Shown one piece after another: positions 37,908 through 46,197 of a stretch of 64,000 bases of DNA. The notes under the pieces are model-generated. The model did not search any database. It was not told the origin of the DNA and saw nothing but the letters and a program-made list of their open reading frames with translations. A program made the translations under genes and the position numbers. How positions within the stretch are numbered: the first letter of the stretch is position 1; each line of letters starts with the position of its first letter. The stretch spans positions 62,001 to 126,000 of the forward strand of contig PFFG01000006.1 in NCBI GenBank assembly GCA_002783265.1. Direction: 5' to 3'. The DNA is from Candidatus Gracilibacteria bacterium CG17_big_fil_post_rev_8_21_14_2_50_48_13 (GTDB lineage Bacteria > Patescibacteriota > Gracilibacteria > 1-14-2-50-48-13).

Positions 37908-38856
37908 GCATGCAAAAGTCATGATCTATTTGGCCGGATAAATCACCGTGAGCGCGCATGACGTGTGCTTGCGAGGCGTACCGAGCATGAAGTTTCTGCA
38001 GGTTGTTCAGATGTTCTCTCGGCTTAAGACGCAATCGATGTAAGGTTTGAAGTACCCTCTCGCCCATTTTTGCATAGACGTGAAAGACCTCATCTTGCCG
38101 CGGTACTACTGCATCTATATCGAAACGCTGTAAGAGAGATAGTTCCGGCAATACGCCCAGAAGAATTTCCTCTGGTATGGACTCTCGAATAAACGACTCT
38201 TGTTCCGCCGTGCGTATTTTATTCCCTACGACCACTACCCTTTGCGCCACACCTGATGCTTCGGCCAGAGCCATATACTGATGATACACCTGCAGACCAC
38301 GTAAGGTTGGTTCAATTTGAAGGACCAGCACATCAAATTGCGTAAAGAGTGAGGAGGCAAAGGCATCTGTCCCCGCCACCATATCCATGACCACGACGGC
38401 TGATGGGTCCATGAAATGCGATAACAGGTTTTCTGCTATGCTCAGATGGTTGTGATAACACGTTGCACCAATATGTTCTGTATCATAGGTTCCCACTACT
38501 CCGAGACGCATACGAGGGTCGGGTGATGAAAACAAATGCCTGAGTTCTGGATGGTCAAGGAGTTGCCACGAGAGCAACCTGGAACCTCTCCCTGGAGGTG
38601 TCGTTTTCTTCATTTCCGCCTCAGAACGGATGCGTTCATTTGTGCCGCGAAGGAACTTTTTTATCTGCTCTGCATGCGATACATGAGCAAGGTGGGGATG
38701 TGCCATTGCGTCCACCCCAAAGAAGGAGGGTAAATGCATATTTATATCCCCATCCAAAGCAAAAACTGCATATCCAGAGTGCAGGAGATAATGCGTGAAC
38801 AAAGCAGCATGACTTGTTTTCCCGCTCCCCCCTTTCCCAACAAAAGCGATTTTCAT
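37894..38856 (-). CDS. CooC-like MinD/ParA-superfamily ATPase
   Basis: 320 aa from ATG 38856; the longer frame upstream is not protein-like. It starts with the deviant Walker A GKGGSGKTS (residues 7-15), then DGDINMHL (CooC DxD region), VVVMDMVAGTDAF (Walker B) and VVVVGNKI. The C-terminal 60 residues are extra. CooC proteins are dimeric ATPases that help insert nickel into CODH; related ATPases load other metal or sulfur cofactors. No CODH or Ni enzyme is in the window. Overlap with the cysteine-synthase/rhodanese gene points to sulfur or metal-cluster delivery (inference). Confidence 0.85.
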   Translation of the reverse strand: MKIAFVGKGGSGKTSHAALFTHYLLHSGYAVFALDGDINMHLPSFFGVDAMAHPHLAHVSHAEQIKKFLRGTNERIRSEAEMKKTTPPGRGSRLLSWQLLDHPELRHLFSSPDPRMRLGVVGTYDTEHIGATCYHNHLSIAENLLSHFMDPSAVVVMDMVAGTDAFASSLFTQFDVLVLQIEPTLRGLQVYHQYMALAEASGVAQRVVVVGNKIRTAEQESFIRESIPEEILLGVLPELSLLQRFDIDAVVPRQDEVFHVYAKMGERVLQTLHRLRLKPREHLNNLQKLHARYASQAHVMRAHGDLSGQIDHDFCMHEQV

Positions 38857-38920
38857 ACAGAAGAAAAAAGTATCGTCCGCATGTATATCACTTTCGCAAC
38901 TTAGTTGCAATAAGAAATTT

Positions 38921-39832
38921 CTAGGAGAGAAAGTGCGACCACAAGGCTCGCATCTTCGCCACTTTTGGAGCAATGACTGCGCGGCAATATCCTTGATCGG
39001 GGTTTTTCTCCATATACTTCTGATGATAGTCCTCTGCCTTCCAAAAAGTGCCCAGGGGCTCGACGCGTGTCACAATTGGGTCATCCCACACCTGTTCTTT
39101 CGTCAGCTTTTCTATTACCTCAAGCGCTGTCGCCTTTTGTTCCTCGGAGTGATAGAAGATAGCCGATGCATATTGCTCACCGATGTCATTTCCTTGCAGA
39201 TTGAGAGTCGTCGGATCATGCAGGGTAAAAAAAACCAGGAGGAGTTCCGCAAAGGAAATATGCTCGGGGTCAAATACAATTTGTGCCACTTCCACATGTC
39301 CCGTCGTCCCACGCGATACTTGCTCGTAGGTAGGATGATCGACATGTCCCCCTGTATACCCTGAGATGACGTCCGTCACACCCCGAAGCATGCGCAGAGT
39401 TGCTTCAATACACCAGAAACAGCCTCCACCAAGCGTTGCCCGCTCGAGGGCGACCTCCTCTATGATTTCTGGCACAAAGGTCATTGAGACAGAGTTCACA
39501 CAATGACGAGTATTTTTCTCTGTGAGTGCCTCACCTCGAAATACATGCCCAAGATGGGCGCCGCAATGTTTGCAGGTAATTTCAGTGCGTCTGCCATCTG
39601 CATCGAGGGTTTCCTGCACGCGCCCTGGCAGTGCATCATCAAAACTCGGCCATCCACAGCCACTGCGGAACTTATCCTTTGAGCGGTACAGCGGTGAACC
39701 ACATCTGCGGCAAAGGTAAGTGCCCTGCTGAAAGAAATCATCGTATTTTCCGGAAAAGGGTGCTTCCGTCCCCTTGCCTTCTATGACACGTGCCTCTTCT
39801 TCCGTGAGGGGCGGTTGATTCGATGTATTCAT
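38921..39832 (-). CDS. msrBA: Peptide methionine sulfoxide reductase MsrB-MsrA fusion
   Basis: 303 aa, in the order MsrB then MsrA. MsrB has its zinc cysteines at 41, 44, 87, 90 and the catalytic Cys 111 in RHCVNSVSM. MsrA has GCFWC with catalytic Cys 138, the GYTGG and EPGTFWKAEDYHQKY-like segments. It reduces both epimers of methionine sulfoxide in proteins. No signal peptide, so cytoplasmic. It lies upstream of the CooC/cysteine-synthase pair on the same strand (64-nt gap), possibly a sulfur or redox neighbourhood. Promoter: TATACT at 39862-39867. Confidence 0.96.
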   Translation of the reverse strand: MNTSNQPPLTEEEARVIEGKGTEAPFSGKYDDFFQQGTYLCRRCGSPLYRSKDKFRSGCGWPSFDDALPGRVQETLDADGRRTEITCKHCGAHLGHVFRGEALTEKNTRHCVNSVSMTFVPEIIEEVALERATLGGGCFWCIEATLRMLRGVTDVISGYTGGHVDHPTYEQVSRGTTGHVEVAQIVFDPEHISFAELLLVFFTLHDPTTLNLQGNDIGEQYASAIFYHSEEQKATALEVIEKLTKEQVWDDPIVTRVEPLGTFWKAEDYHQKYMEKNPDQGYCRAVIAPKVAKMRALWSHFLS

Positions 39833-39861
39833 ACGCGAAGGCTGAGAAAATATACCCTCCC

Positions 39862-39867
39862 AGTATA
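39862..39867 (-). promoter_or_regulatory. -10 element of msrBA
   Basis: TATACT on the minus strand, 29 nt before the ATG. No clear -35. Confidence 0.45.
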
Positions 39868-39895
39868 CACAAGGAGCAGGTCCGAAGGAAAAGTT

Positions 39896-39923
39896 TTGAC
39901 GACATCAACCTTGGGCTTATACT
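39896..39923 (+). promoter_or_regulatory. Promoter for the DUF6498-like gene
   Basis: TTGACG (39896-39901), a 16-nt spacer and TATACT (39918-39923), 23 nt before the ATG at 39947. Supports that start over longer in-frame ones. Confidence 0.7.
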
Positions 39924-39946
39924 CCTATGCGAAATTACCCTTCCCT

Positions 39947-40540
39947 ATGCGCTCCATCCGTTTTGTGCTTGGCCTCATCTCGCTTTTGCTGGTCAGTAGC
40001 ATTCCCCTTCTCGGTCTCCTTTTCGGCGGATGGCAGGCACCCGATCTCCTTTTCTGTTTTTGGATTGAAAGTTTTGTCGTAGGTATTTTTACCATGCTCA
40101 AACTGGCAAAATACCCGGACCGATTCCTGTTGTACTTTTTCCCGGTCCATTACGGTATGTTTATGCTGGTGCACCTGATTTTTCTTGTAGCAGGCGCGTA
40201 CTTGAATTTTTTTGGTGTACCTTTTGTCAGTGACCCCATAAGCCTCGTGGTGGGCACCTTTATTTTTGGCCTGGGCTGTTTTGGATCCCACGGGATTTCC
40301 TATCTCTCGAATTTTCTGCATGGACGAGAGTGGGAACGCAGAACGAACTTTTACTACTTTATTCTGCCCTACGGCCGCATTCTCCCGATGCACCTTGCGA
40401 TCATATTTGGGGCCCTCGCTGGCTTTGCCCCACTGCTGCTGCTTATTATCAAGTATGTGGTTGATGTTCTTGGTTACTGCTTGGAACACGCAACCCTTCC
40501 CCATCGGTCTTCCGTTTTGCGGGGGCAGCGGTACAGATAA
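39947..40540 (+). CDS. Multi-pass membrane protein, DUF6498-like
   Basis: 197 aa, about five to six transmembrane helices. The pattern FCFWIESFVVGIFTMLK, followed by an HYGMFMLVHLIFL helix, and GREWERR before the NFYYFILPYGRI helix, fits the DUF6498 family of small membrane proteins. Function unknown. The start is given by the promoter spacing; the tract before it is ACCCTTCCCT. Confidence 0.75.
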   Translation: MRSIRFVLGLISLLLVSSIPLLGLLFGGWQAPDLLFCFWIESFVVGIFTMLKLAKYPDRFLLYFFPVHYGMFMLVHLIFLVAGAYLNFFGVPFVSDPISLVVGTFIFGLGCFGSHGISYLSNFLHGREWERRTNFYYFILPYGRILPMHLAIIFGALAGFAPLLLLIIKYVVDVLGYCLEHATLPHRSSVLRGQRYR

Positions 40541-40545
40541 AACTG

Positions 40546-40554
40546 TGGTATACT
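40546..40554 (+). promoter_or_regulatory. Extended -10 promoter for the DUF389 gene
   Basis: TGG-TATACT, 22 nt before the ATG at 40577. -35 is not clear. Confidence 0.55.
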
Positions 40555-40576
40555 GAGTGGAAGTTATTTCTCTCGT

Positions 40577-42133
40577 ATGCATTTTTCTCAAACCATATCG
40601 ACATTCCTCCATCGTAGCCAAGTGCAGGCGCATGTGAGTGAAGAAATGCGCCCTACGGTGAAGTATTGTATTTTACTCACGCTGTCGACACTTCTTGCCC
40701 ATCTGGGTATTATGGCCAATCAGTCCACGGTGACGATAGGTTCCATGCTCATTTCACCCTTGATGTGGCCACTTATCGGGATGACCTTAGGCCTTGTCGC
40801 AGGAAAACCGAAAATGATTGTGAAGGGCGCCTTGGTTTTCGCAGGCAGCATGCTTTTTGCCATTGGTCTCAGTGCACTTCTCACCTATGCCTTTAGTCCC
40901 ACGGCTATACTCCTCAATGCGGAAATCACTTCCCGCATTTCCCCGACCTTATTTGACCTTCTAATTGCTCTGCTCACCGGGCTTGCGGGGGCGTTTATCG
41001 TATCATGGGAAAAGGTTGCGGACGCCGCTGCTGGTGTTGCCATCGCCTCTTCTATTCTCCTCCCCATGACGGTCACAGGCATTGGTCTCTCCATCGGCAA
41101 TATGGACATCGCCTACGGAAGCTTTCTTCTCTTTCTGACCAATGTCGGCTCCATTGTCTGTACGGGTATTCTGGTGTTTCTGTTTTTAGGACACCACGAA
41201 AACACCAACAAAAAAAGTAATGAATTGCTCACGGTGGGTTTGGTGGGTAGCAGCATGACCATTATTCTTCTTGCCTTCCCGCTCACCTCAACCTTTATCA
41301 ATATTCTTGAAACCAATGCCACGGAGTCGCTCGCGAAAAGCACCCTGGAAACTCAGCTACTCATGATCGACGACAGCATCGTCACCGACAGTGTCAGCAC
41401 ACGCAACGTCAGTGTGGGCAGCGGCACTCGATTGCAAGTCACGGCGCTCCTGCGAGCGAAGGACAATTTTCGCGTTCCCTATACGAGTCTTCGTGATATG
41501 GAGAAACACCTCTCGGAGACGCTTGGCAAAATGGTCCAACTGGATATCCGCGTTCTTCCTCCCGTGACGACAATCACCGATGATCTCTCCGCTAAAGAGA
41601 AACGTCTCGCACTGGAAGAAAAACTTGGGAACATTATCAGCACGTTTCTTCGCAGTATCGACAATCGTATTGGCATTGAGTCACTGCAAATTGCCGGAAC
41701 AAATCCCCTGCAGATTGGCCTCGTGTTAAAGGCGCCAACGGATACAGTCCTTACGAATACAGATCGCCTCGACCTCAAGGACGTTCTGGAAAAGGAACTC
41801 CTTGCGGGTGTGCGTCTGGAAATGAGCATCCTTCGTACGGATGTCATTACCGAGGTTGTGGAACCCCATCGTGACGACATGCTGAGCAGTCTTGAAACCA
41901 CCGTTGACCGCTTTGCGGCAAAACAAAACACGGATGGAGTCACCATTGCTTCTCGCGTTGCCATAAAAACTCCAACGGGATATGTCCTTCAAATGCAACT
42001 GCGAGTGCGTGAGGACATTGACAATCTGTCTCTCTATACAACGAGCTTACGGAACACCGTCATGGCGAGTTATCAGGGGACTTCTGAGCCCTTAAGTATT
42101 CAAATAACCGAGGAACGGTACAAGACGCTCTAG
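40577..42133 (+). CDS. DUF389 membrane protein
   Basis: 518 aa. The first 270 residues hold about six helices with the DUF389 signature (GSMLISPLMWPLIGMTLGL). A soluble C-terminal half with repeated ACT-like strands follows (VTALLRAKDNFRVP, LDIRVLPPVT). DUF389/TIGR00341 proteins are widespread but their activity is not established. The gene converges on the aminoglycoside-phosphotransferase-like gene and shares a CTAG stop with it. Confidence 0.9.
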   Translation: MHFSQTISTFLHRSQVQAHVSEEMRPTVKYCILLTLSTLLAHLGIMANQSTVTIGSMLISPLMWPLIGMTLGLVAGKPKMIVKGALVFAGSMLFAIGLSALLTYAFSPTAILLNAEITSRISPTLFDLLIALLTGLAGAFIVSWEKVADAAAGVAIASSILLPMTVTGIGLSIGNMDIAYGSFLLFLTNVGSIVCTGILVFLFLGHHENTNKKSNELLTVGLVGSSMTIILLAFPLTSTFINILETNATESLAKSTLETQLLMIDDSIVTDSVSTRNVSVGSGTRLQVTALLRAKDNFRVPYTSLRDMEKHLSETLGKMVQLDIRVLPPVTTITDDLSAKEKRLALEEKLGNIISTFLRSIDNRIGIESLQIAGTNPLQIGLVLKAPTDTVLTNTDRLDLKDVLEKELLAGVRLEMSILRTDVITEVVEPHRDDMLSSLETTVDRFAAKQNTDGVTIASRVAIKTPTGYVLQMQLRVREDIDNLSLYTTSLRNTVMASYQGTSEPLSIQITEERYKTL

Positions 42134-42957
42134 CAGCGATCTTTCTCCTCAAGGTACCGGATTACCTCAAGAAGGTTCGGCTGAAATGGGCTAGGAAACC
42201 GCACAAAAGCGAGCAATCGTGCGTATTGTTCAATGCGGCGTCCTTGTTCTTCCGAAAGACCCCCATACCCAGTACAAAAAGCATCGTACATCATCAGCTC
42301 TTTTGGGTCTTGCGTGGTTACAAAGGATTCCAGAAAATCCAACAAGACAAAGCCCAGATCATATAGTGCGTCGCCCGAAAAAACATCTGATGCTTTATCA
42401 AAAGGGATCAGCTGTTCACCACGAATCAACACATTATTTGAGTGATAGTCGCCATGAAGGAGCGAAAACTCACAAGGCGTCTGCTCCACAAGAGTCTGGA
42501 GAAGTTTTTCCATATCTGTAAGAAGCGAAGTTGGCACCAATGCCTCACTTTTCTTTTGCCGCTTCACTCCATAGCGAAGGAGCCCCTCCAAAAAACTACC
42601 CCAATCGAGAGTATGTTTGGTTCCATCTACATCCATTGTAGTGGCCTCTGCAAACTTGACCGCGTGCATGGCTCGAGTCATTTTCCCCCACGCGTAAGCA
42701 GTTTGTTCTGTGAGATGGTCCCCTAAAACAGGACTCCCTTGCACATACTCCAGCAGAATCTGATTTGGTGGGAGCACTTCCTCCGTATTTTCCTGTAATG
42801 CGATAAGGCCCGCCTTTGAAATAGCGTGTACAAAAGCGCGTTCATTGGCAATTTCTTGCGGCAAGGCCGTCTTACGAACCCAGAAAGTTTGCCCTATACG
42901 CACCAGATCGACCTGGGAAGAATGGCTCCCGGAAAGCGGGTGAAGGATTTCCATCAT
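42130..42957 (-). CDS. APH/choline-kinase-like phosphotransferase
   Basis: 275 aa. It has the conserved catalytic loop LLHGDYHSNNVLI (Brenner HxD-x4-N) at about 165-177, and PFDKASDVFSGDALYDLGF where FDK stands for the usual IDW/DFG metal site. It transfers phosphate from ATP to a small molecule or sugar; the substrate is unknown. Starts 3 nt after the stop of the P-loop kinase gene, so they form an operon. Confidence 0.85.
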   Translation of the reverse strand: MMEILHPLSGSHSSQVDLVRIGQTFWVRKTALPQEIANERAFVHAISKAGLIALQENTEEVLPPNQILLEYVQGSPVLGDHLTEQTAYAWGKMTRAMHAVKFAEATTMDVDGTKHTLDWGSFLEGLLRYGVKRQKKSEALVPTSLLTDMEKLLQTLVEQTPCEFSLLHGDYHSNNVLIRGEQLIPFDKASDVFSGDALYDLGFVLLDFLESFVTTQDPKELMMYDAFCTGYGGLSEEQGRRIEQYARLLAFVRFPSPFQPNLLEVIRYLEEKDRC

Positions 42958-42960
42958 ACA

Positions 42961-43479
42961 TTACATAGACAGAGAATTCAGCCAGGCACGAATGTCCTCG
43001 GCCACTTCCTCGGGCGTTTTTTCCTCCGTGGAGAATTCCACGGCTCCATGCGCTTTCATTTTGGCGAGAAGGCCTCTCGCTTGTTCTTCATCATACTCGG
43101 CAATTTGCGTGGTGCCTCGCTGCAGCAAACGGGCTCGACGCGTCTTGGGCGAACAGGTCATAACACCGTAGGCAAACTGATCGGCATCAAAATGTTGTGC
43201 CGCCTCCAGCTCGGGCACCTGCCAGGGGAAAATACCGACACCGAGCACACACACATGCATGTTCTGCCCGTGCCATGCTTTTGCCACAGACAGCCACCAG
43301 TTGTGTTGCTGCCGACGCCACTCTTTCCCCGATTCACCATCCCTCGGAGGGGGAAACTTTCCGTCATCGAAATCAAAGAATATCCACCCTTGCGGAGGAT
43401 GCTCCAAAAGTCGATGCAGCGTGGTGGTTTTCCCCACACCGCCACGGCCATTGATGAGGACAAAATGTGGTTTTTTCAT
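42961..43479 (-). CDS. P-loop kinase-like NTPase
   Basis: 172 aa with Walker A NGRGGVGKTTT at residues 10-20. A LID-type region (CSPKTRRARLLQRG) at 128-141 suggests the nucleotide/small-molecule kinase fold (AAA_18/33). The FDFDD segment at about 35-39 may hold catalytic acids. The substrate cannot be told. Coupled with the downstream APH-like gene. Confidence 0.75.
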   Translation of the reverse strand: MKKPHFVLINGRGGVGKTTTLHRLLEHPPQGWIFFDFDDGKFPPPRDGESGKEWRRQQHNWWLSVAKAWHGQNMHVCVLGVGIFPWQVPELEAAQHFDADQFAYGVMTCSPKTRRARLLQRGTTQIAEYDEEQARGLLAKMKAHGAVEFSTEEKTPEEVAEDIRAWLNSLSM

Positions 43480-43511
43480 GGAAGAACTGTACGTGAATGT
43501 ACCAAAATAGT

Positions 43512-44447
43512 CTACCCCTCCATAAACCCCGGATTATCAAAACTGAAAAGAGTCACCTGTCGCACAATTGCAATTCTAGCGTCTTCAAATCGTTTCTTCT
43601 TTTCCTGCAGACGGTCAAAACCCAGTTTGATTAGGTTATGAAACGTCTGCCGAGGAAAGCCACGCTCAAGCTGTTGTAGAACCCCGCTGCGCAATTCATC
43701 GTTTATGCAATAACTGTCAAAAAACACTTGAAGAAAGGTTTGAGGATCCAGATTTTTTAAAAGAGCAGCGCTGCACAACGAAAAACAAAACTCCACAATA
43801 TCCATAGATTTCTGAGTTATAGTAGGTACATGCTCCTCATAGATGGAATCAGGGAGTGTCAAACGCGCATCCTTCAAAGCACAAGTACCATCTTCTTGCA
43901 CATCAACTCGCAATAAAATGTCGTTGGTGAGTAACTCACCAATCCCCCGCCCTGTACATCTATGTATTTCCTTTACGAGCGCACCTGCCATACGAATCCC
44001 TTCCTCTGCAGAGAAATTGCCTAAGTATCTTCTATCAGTTTTACGAAGAAGATCATCAAGCAGTACACCATCCTTATAGTCATCTAATAACTCTGTAATG
44101 TATGGGACACTCTCATAGCCCCCATATAGTTCCATCAGACGAGGTATCCGAGGTGTGTATCCAAAATGGCTTCCCAACTGCATAGCAATGACATTGTCAT
44201 ACACTTCTGCTTCACTGGCCTTATGTCGCAAGCTCTTGAAGCTATTATCATCAACTCGGTACACATGCCTCGCCACTGCTCCCACTATCCTATCAAGAAG
44301 GCTCAGTTGAAAAATAATACTATTTCCCTGAATTCCTGCCGACCACTCATAAATACCTACATCTGACTCATATTTTCCCGTTGGAAGTGTATCTTTCGTG
44401 AGAACTGAATTAAGCACCTTGCCCTCCTCATCCTCCTGATTTTCCAC
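43512..44447 (-). CDS. Kinase-fold protein (Bud32/LPS-kinase-like), C-terminal part of a probable frameshifted gene
   Basis: 311 aa from GTG 44447. The pattern of a small atypical kinase is visible: LMELYGGYESVPYITELLDD (hinge region), VKEIHRCTGRGIGELLTNDILL at the place of the catalytic loop HGDLTxxNIL, ALKDARLT at the place of DFGLA, then a helical end (MDIVEFCFSLCSAALLK, LQVFFDSY) like Bud32. The catalytic HGD reads GEL, so activity is doubtful. The same frame stays open upstream to a TAG at 44589 with no ATG/GTG/TTG, and overlaps the ORF ending at 44564 by 25 nt. See the frameshift entry. Confidence 0.65.
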   Translation of the reverse strand: MENQEDEEGKVLNSVLTKDTLPTGKYESDVGIYEWSAGIQGNSIIFQLSLLDRIVGAVARHVYRVDDNSFKSLRHKASEAEVYDNVIAMQLGSHFGYTPRIPRLMELYGGYESVPYITELLDDYKDGVLLDDLLRKTDRRYLGNFSAEEGIRMAGALVKEIHRCTGRGIGELLTNDILLRVDVQEDGTCALKDARLTLPDSIYEEHVPTITQKSMDIVEFCFSLCSAALLKNLDPQTFLQVFFDSYCINDELRSGVLQQLERGFPRQTFHNLIKLGFDRLQEKKKRFEDARIAIVRQVTLFSFDNPGFMEG

Positions 44448-44563
44448 AACAACATGATTGAGATCTTTTGTTGCATACTCCCCCGTGTTTAATAGTTCCT
44501 GAGCAGCATCTGCAAGGTTCTTTTTATTCAGGTTACTAACGTCATCGTCACTCTTTAAAACGC

Positions 44564-44782
44564 TTAATACTGTACGGCCTTCTTTGGACTAAGAAACTTT
44601 TGTACTTCCTTCAGATCTTCAAAGCGATCTCTGTCGCCTTTACGAAATAACGTCTCGTGTACACGAGATTTCTTCACTAGTTGTTTTATCTTTTTCCAGC
44701 CCTCTTCCGATGAGACACCTGCCGTACTTGGGCCAGAGCTAAGCATGCGATGCGTTACTGGATTTTGATTGGAAATACCCAC
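44564..44782 (-). pseudogene. N-terminal part of the frameshifted kinase-fold gene
   Basis: 72 aa from GTG 44782, 26 nt after a TGC-TATACT promoter, ending at TAA 44564. The continuation (KEGRTVLSVLKSDDDV) lies in the -1 frame and runs straight into the next ORF. This is the N-terminal part of one interrupted gene, a small separate gene, or the upstream part of a programmed frameshift. No clear slippery heptamer is seen near the overlap (AGTCCAAAGAAGG). Confidence 0.5.
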
Positions 44783-44807
44783 TGTTGCATGATTAAAGAA
44801 TGACTCC

Positions 44808-44816
44808 AGTATAGCA
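44808..44816 (-). promoter_or_regulatory. Extended -10 promoter for the kinase-fold gene
   Basis: The minus strand reads TGC-TATACT, about 26 nt before the GTG at 44782. -35 not clear. Confidence 0.5.
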
Positions 44817-44831
44817 TATCTGATTCATAAA

Positions 44832-44905
44832 TGGCAGGCCTACCCAGAGTCGAACTGAGATCAACGGTTTTGGAGACCGGTATTCTGCCATTGAACTATA
44901 GGCCT
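44832..44905 (-). tRNA. trnW: tRNA-Trp (CCA anticodon)
   Basis: 74 nt including an encoded CCA end (44832-44834). Acceptor stem AGGCCTA/TAGGCCT is perfect. The anticodon loop CTCCAAA gives anticodon CCA. The anticodon stem has one mismatch at its base and the T stem has one G-U. It sits between two minus-strand genes and has its own promoter. Confidence 0.95.
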
Positions 44906-44916
44906 GTGCGGGGGGT

Positions 44917-44945
44917 ATTGTAGCGAGCCTCCCCCTGTTTGTCTA
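44917..44945 (-). promoter_or_regulatory. Promoter of tRNA-Trp
   Basis: The minus strand shows TAGACA (44940-44945), a 17-nt spacer and TACAAT (44917-44922), 12 nt upstream of the tRNA. A good consensus promoter. Confidence 0.7.
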
Positions 44946-44951
44946 GCTCTG

Positions 44952-45848
44952 TTAACGATGGCGAAGTTTCCTGAGCTTTTTCCACTTTTTCCGTCGTTTT
45001 AAAAATAACGGATACGGAAGTATTGCCTCGATTTTACTCATAAATCGATCAAAGGCGGAAATGGGCTGCTCGTAAAACGCTCTTGCCGAACCCAAGGTTT
45101 TGTTCATTTTTTCAGGCTCTCGTACTGCATTGCCATCGCTGCGTGCCTCCTCTTGATCATTCACACGTATACAGGAAGAAGGGGTTTCCTCTTCAGGAGA
45201 ACGACAAAGCACTGCAAGTGCCTCATCAATTTCCGCTTTCAGAGCAGCAATCATCTTCACATCTTCCTCGTGCCGATGGACCAGCTCATGGTTTTCCTTT
45301 GTGAGTTTGAAAATTTCTGCACGAAGACGCTTCACTTCTGCATCGACTTTTTTTGTTCCCGTTGCGTCCTTTTGCTCTGATATCTCCTGAGTGAAGCTAT
45401 GTGCCGTAACTATATCTGAGCGCTCGTCAGAAGCGCGGCATGCAGCAAGGATTTCCTGCTCAGGACAGTCGGAAGCATTATCACGTTTTTTGTAGGCATG
45501 AAGAATGACAATTTCCGCTGCAGACGAATCTATTGTAAAAAGGAGGCGCACATCATTGCGTGTACCATTTCTACTATTTGGAACCGCAGAGTACTTGTAG
45601 AGTGGGCTCTCGAGATCGTGATTGTATCGCTTTTTCCTCATTAGGCCAATACCCTTCGCTCCAGGATTCACCACCAACATGCCCTCTTTTACGCTAACGG
45701 CAGATGCTAGGCGCTTGCTGAGCTGCTTCCAGTCTATATGAAACTGATGATCAGAAGCAAGCATAGCAATTCCCGTATCCGCATAGCGTGTCGTCACAAG
45801 GGAAAAAGGTGCGATTTGTTCTACAGAAGATTCAGGAGAAGATGCCAT
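44952..45848 (-). CDS. RelE/Gp49-like N-terminus fused to a coiled coil, unknown function
   Basis: 298 aa. Residues about 95-140 (NDVRLLFTIDSSAAEIVILHAYKKR) follow the strand pattern of the RelE/HigB-Gp49 toxin fold (R-xLF-xID ... VILHxxKKR). Residues 160-215 form a charged coiled coil (EVKRLRAEIFKLTKENHELVHRH). The last 60 are basic and end in a run of Lys/Arg, which could bind nucleic acid. There is no partner antitoxin next to it. Called from the pattern only, so uncertain. Transcribed from a TTGACA promoter and followed by the tRNA-Trp. Confidence 0.6.
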   Translation of the reverse strand: MASSPESSVEQIAPFSLVTTRYADTGIAMLASDHQFHIDWKQLSKRLASAVSVKEGMLVVNPGAKGIGLMRKKRYNHDLESPLYKYSAVPNSRNGTRNDVRLLFTIDSSAAEIVILHAYKKRDNASDCPEQEILAACRASDERSDIVTAHSFTQEISEQKDATGTKKVDAEVKRLRAEIFKLTKENHELVHRHEEDVKMIAALKAEIDEALAVLCRSPEEETPSSCIRVNDQEEARSDGNAVREPEKMNKTLGSARAFYEQPISAFDRFMSKIEAILPYPLFLKRRKKWKKLRKLRHR

Positions 45849-45871
45849 TACGAGAAGAAAAAATATACTGC

Positions 45872-45899
45872 TTTATAAATACTTTTTTCATTATGTCAA
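45872..45899 (-). promoter_or_regulatory. Promoter of the RelE-like coiled-coil gene
   Basis: TTGACA (45894-45899), a 16-nt spacer and TATAAA (45872-45877), 24 nt before the ATG. Confidence 0.65.
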
Positions 45900-45911
45900 T
45901 AATTTCACCAT

Positions 45912-45937
45912 AAAAAAAACAGGCCCGAAGACCTGTT
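45912..45937 (-). terminator. Terminator of rpmG
   Basis: The minus strand forms an 8-bp stem AACAGGTC / GGCCTGTT with a UUCG tetraloop and then eight T. Confidence 0.93.
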
Positions 45938-45958
45938 TCTCATGACGAAACCATTCGA

Positions 45959-46123
45959 CTATTTCTTTCCCTTTGGCACCTTGGTATTGTGCTCCTTGTG
46001 CCCCTTGCACTGACGGCAAAAAAGCTTGAGGGAAATCTTTTTCTCGGCACGCTGACCGATTCTACTTGCTTTGTTGATACGATTGCAGTCCTTGCAATGC
46101 CAGACAATGTTGAGGGAAGGCAT
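45959..46123 (-). CDS. rpmG: 50S ribosomal protein L33 (bL33)
   Basis: 54 aa from ATG 46123 (an upstream in-frame start adds residues not usual in L33). Two zinc pairs (WHCKDC and LFCRQC) and the basic tail GHKEHNTK match bL33. It is a monocistronic gene with a strong terminator. A weak TATAAC at 46151-46156 may be its -10. Confidence 0.9.
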   Translation of the reverse strand: MPSLNIVWHCKDCNRINKASRIGQRAEKKISLKLFCRQCKGHKEHNTKVPKGKK

Positions 46124-46197
46124 GAATGTCGAATTATTAGCTACATGCGAGTTATACTTGCACATCATACGAAGAAATACCCCGGAAGCAAGAGATT

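Noticed and set aside
38881-38920. Hairpin between the CooC-like and msrBA genes
   Set aside because: GCAACTTAGTTGC pairs for only about six bases and no T run follows on either side, so I do not call a terminator.
38857-38973. Longer start for the CooC-like ATPase
   Set aside because: The 39 extra residues are Cys-rich noise, while MKIAFVGKGG is the canonical start of the family.
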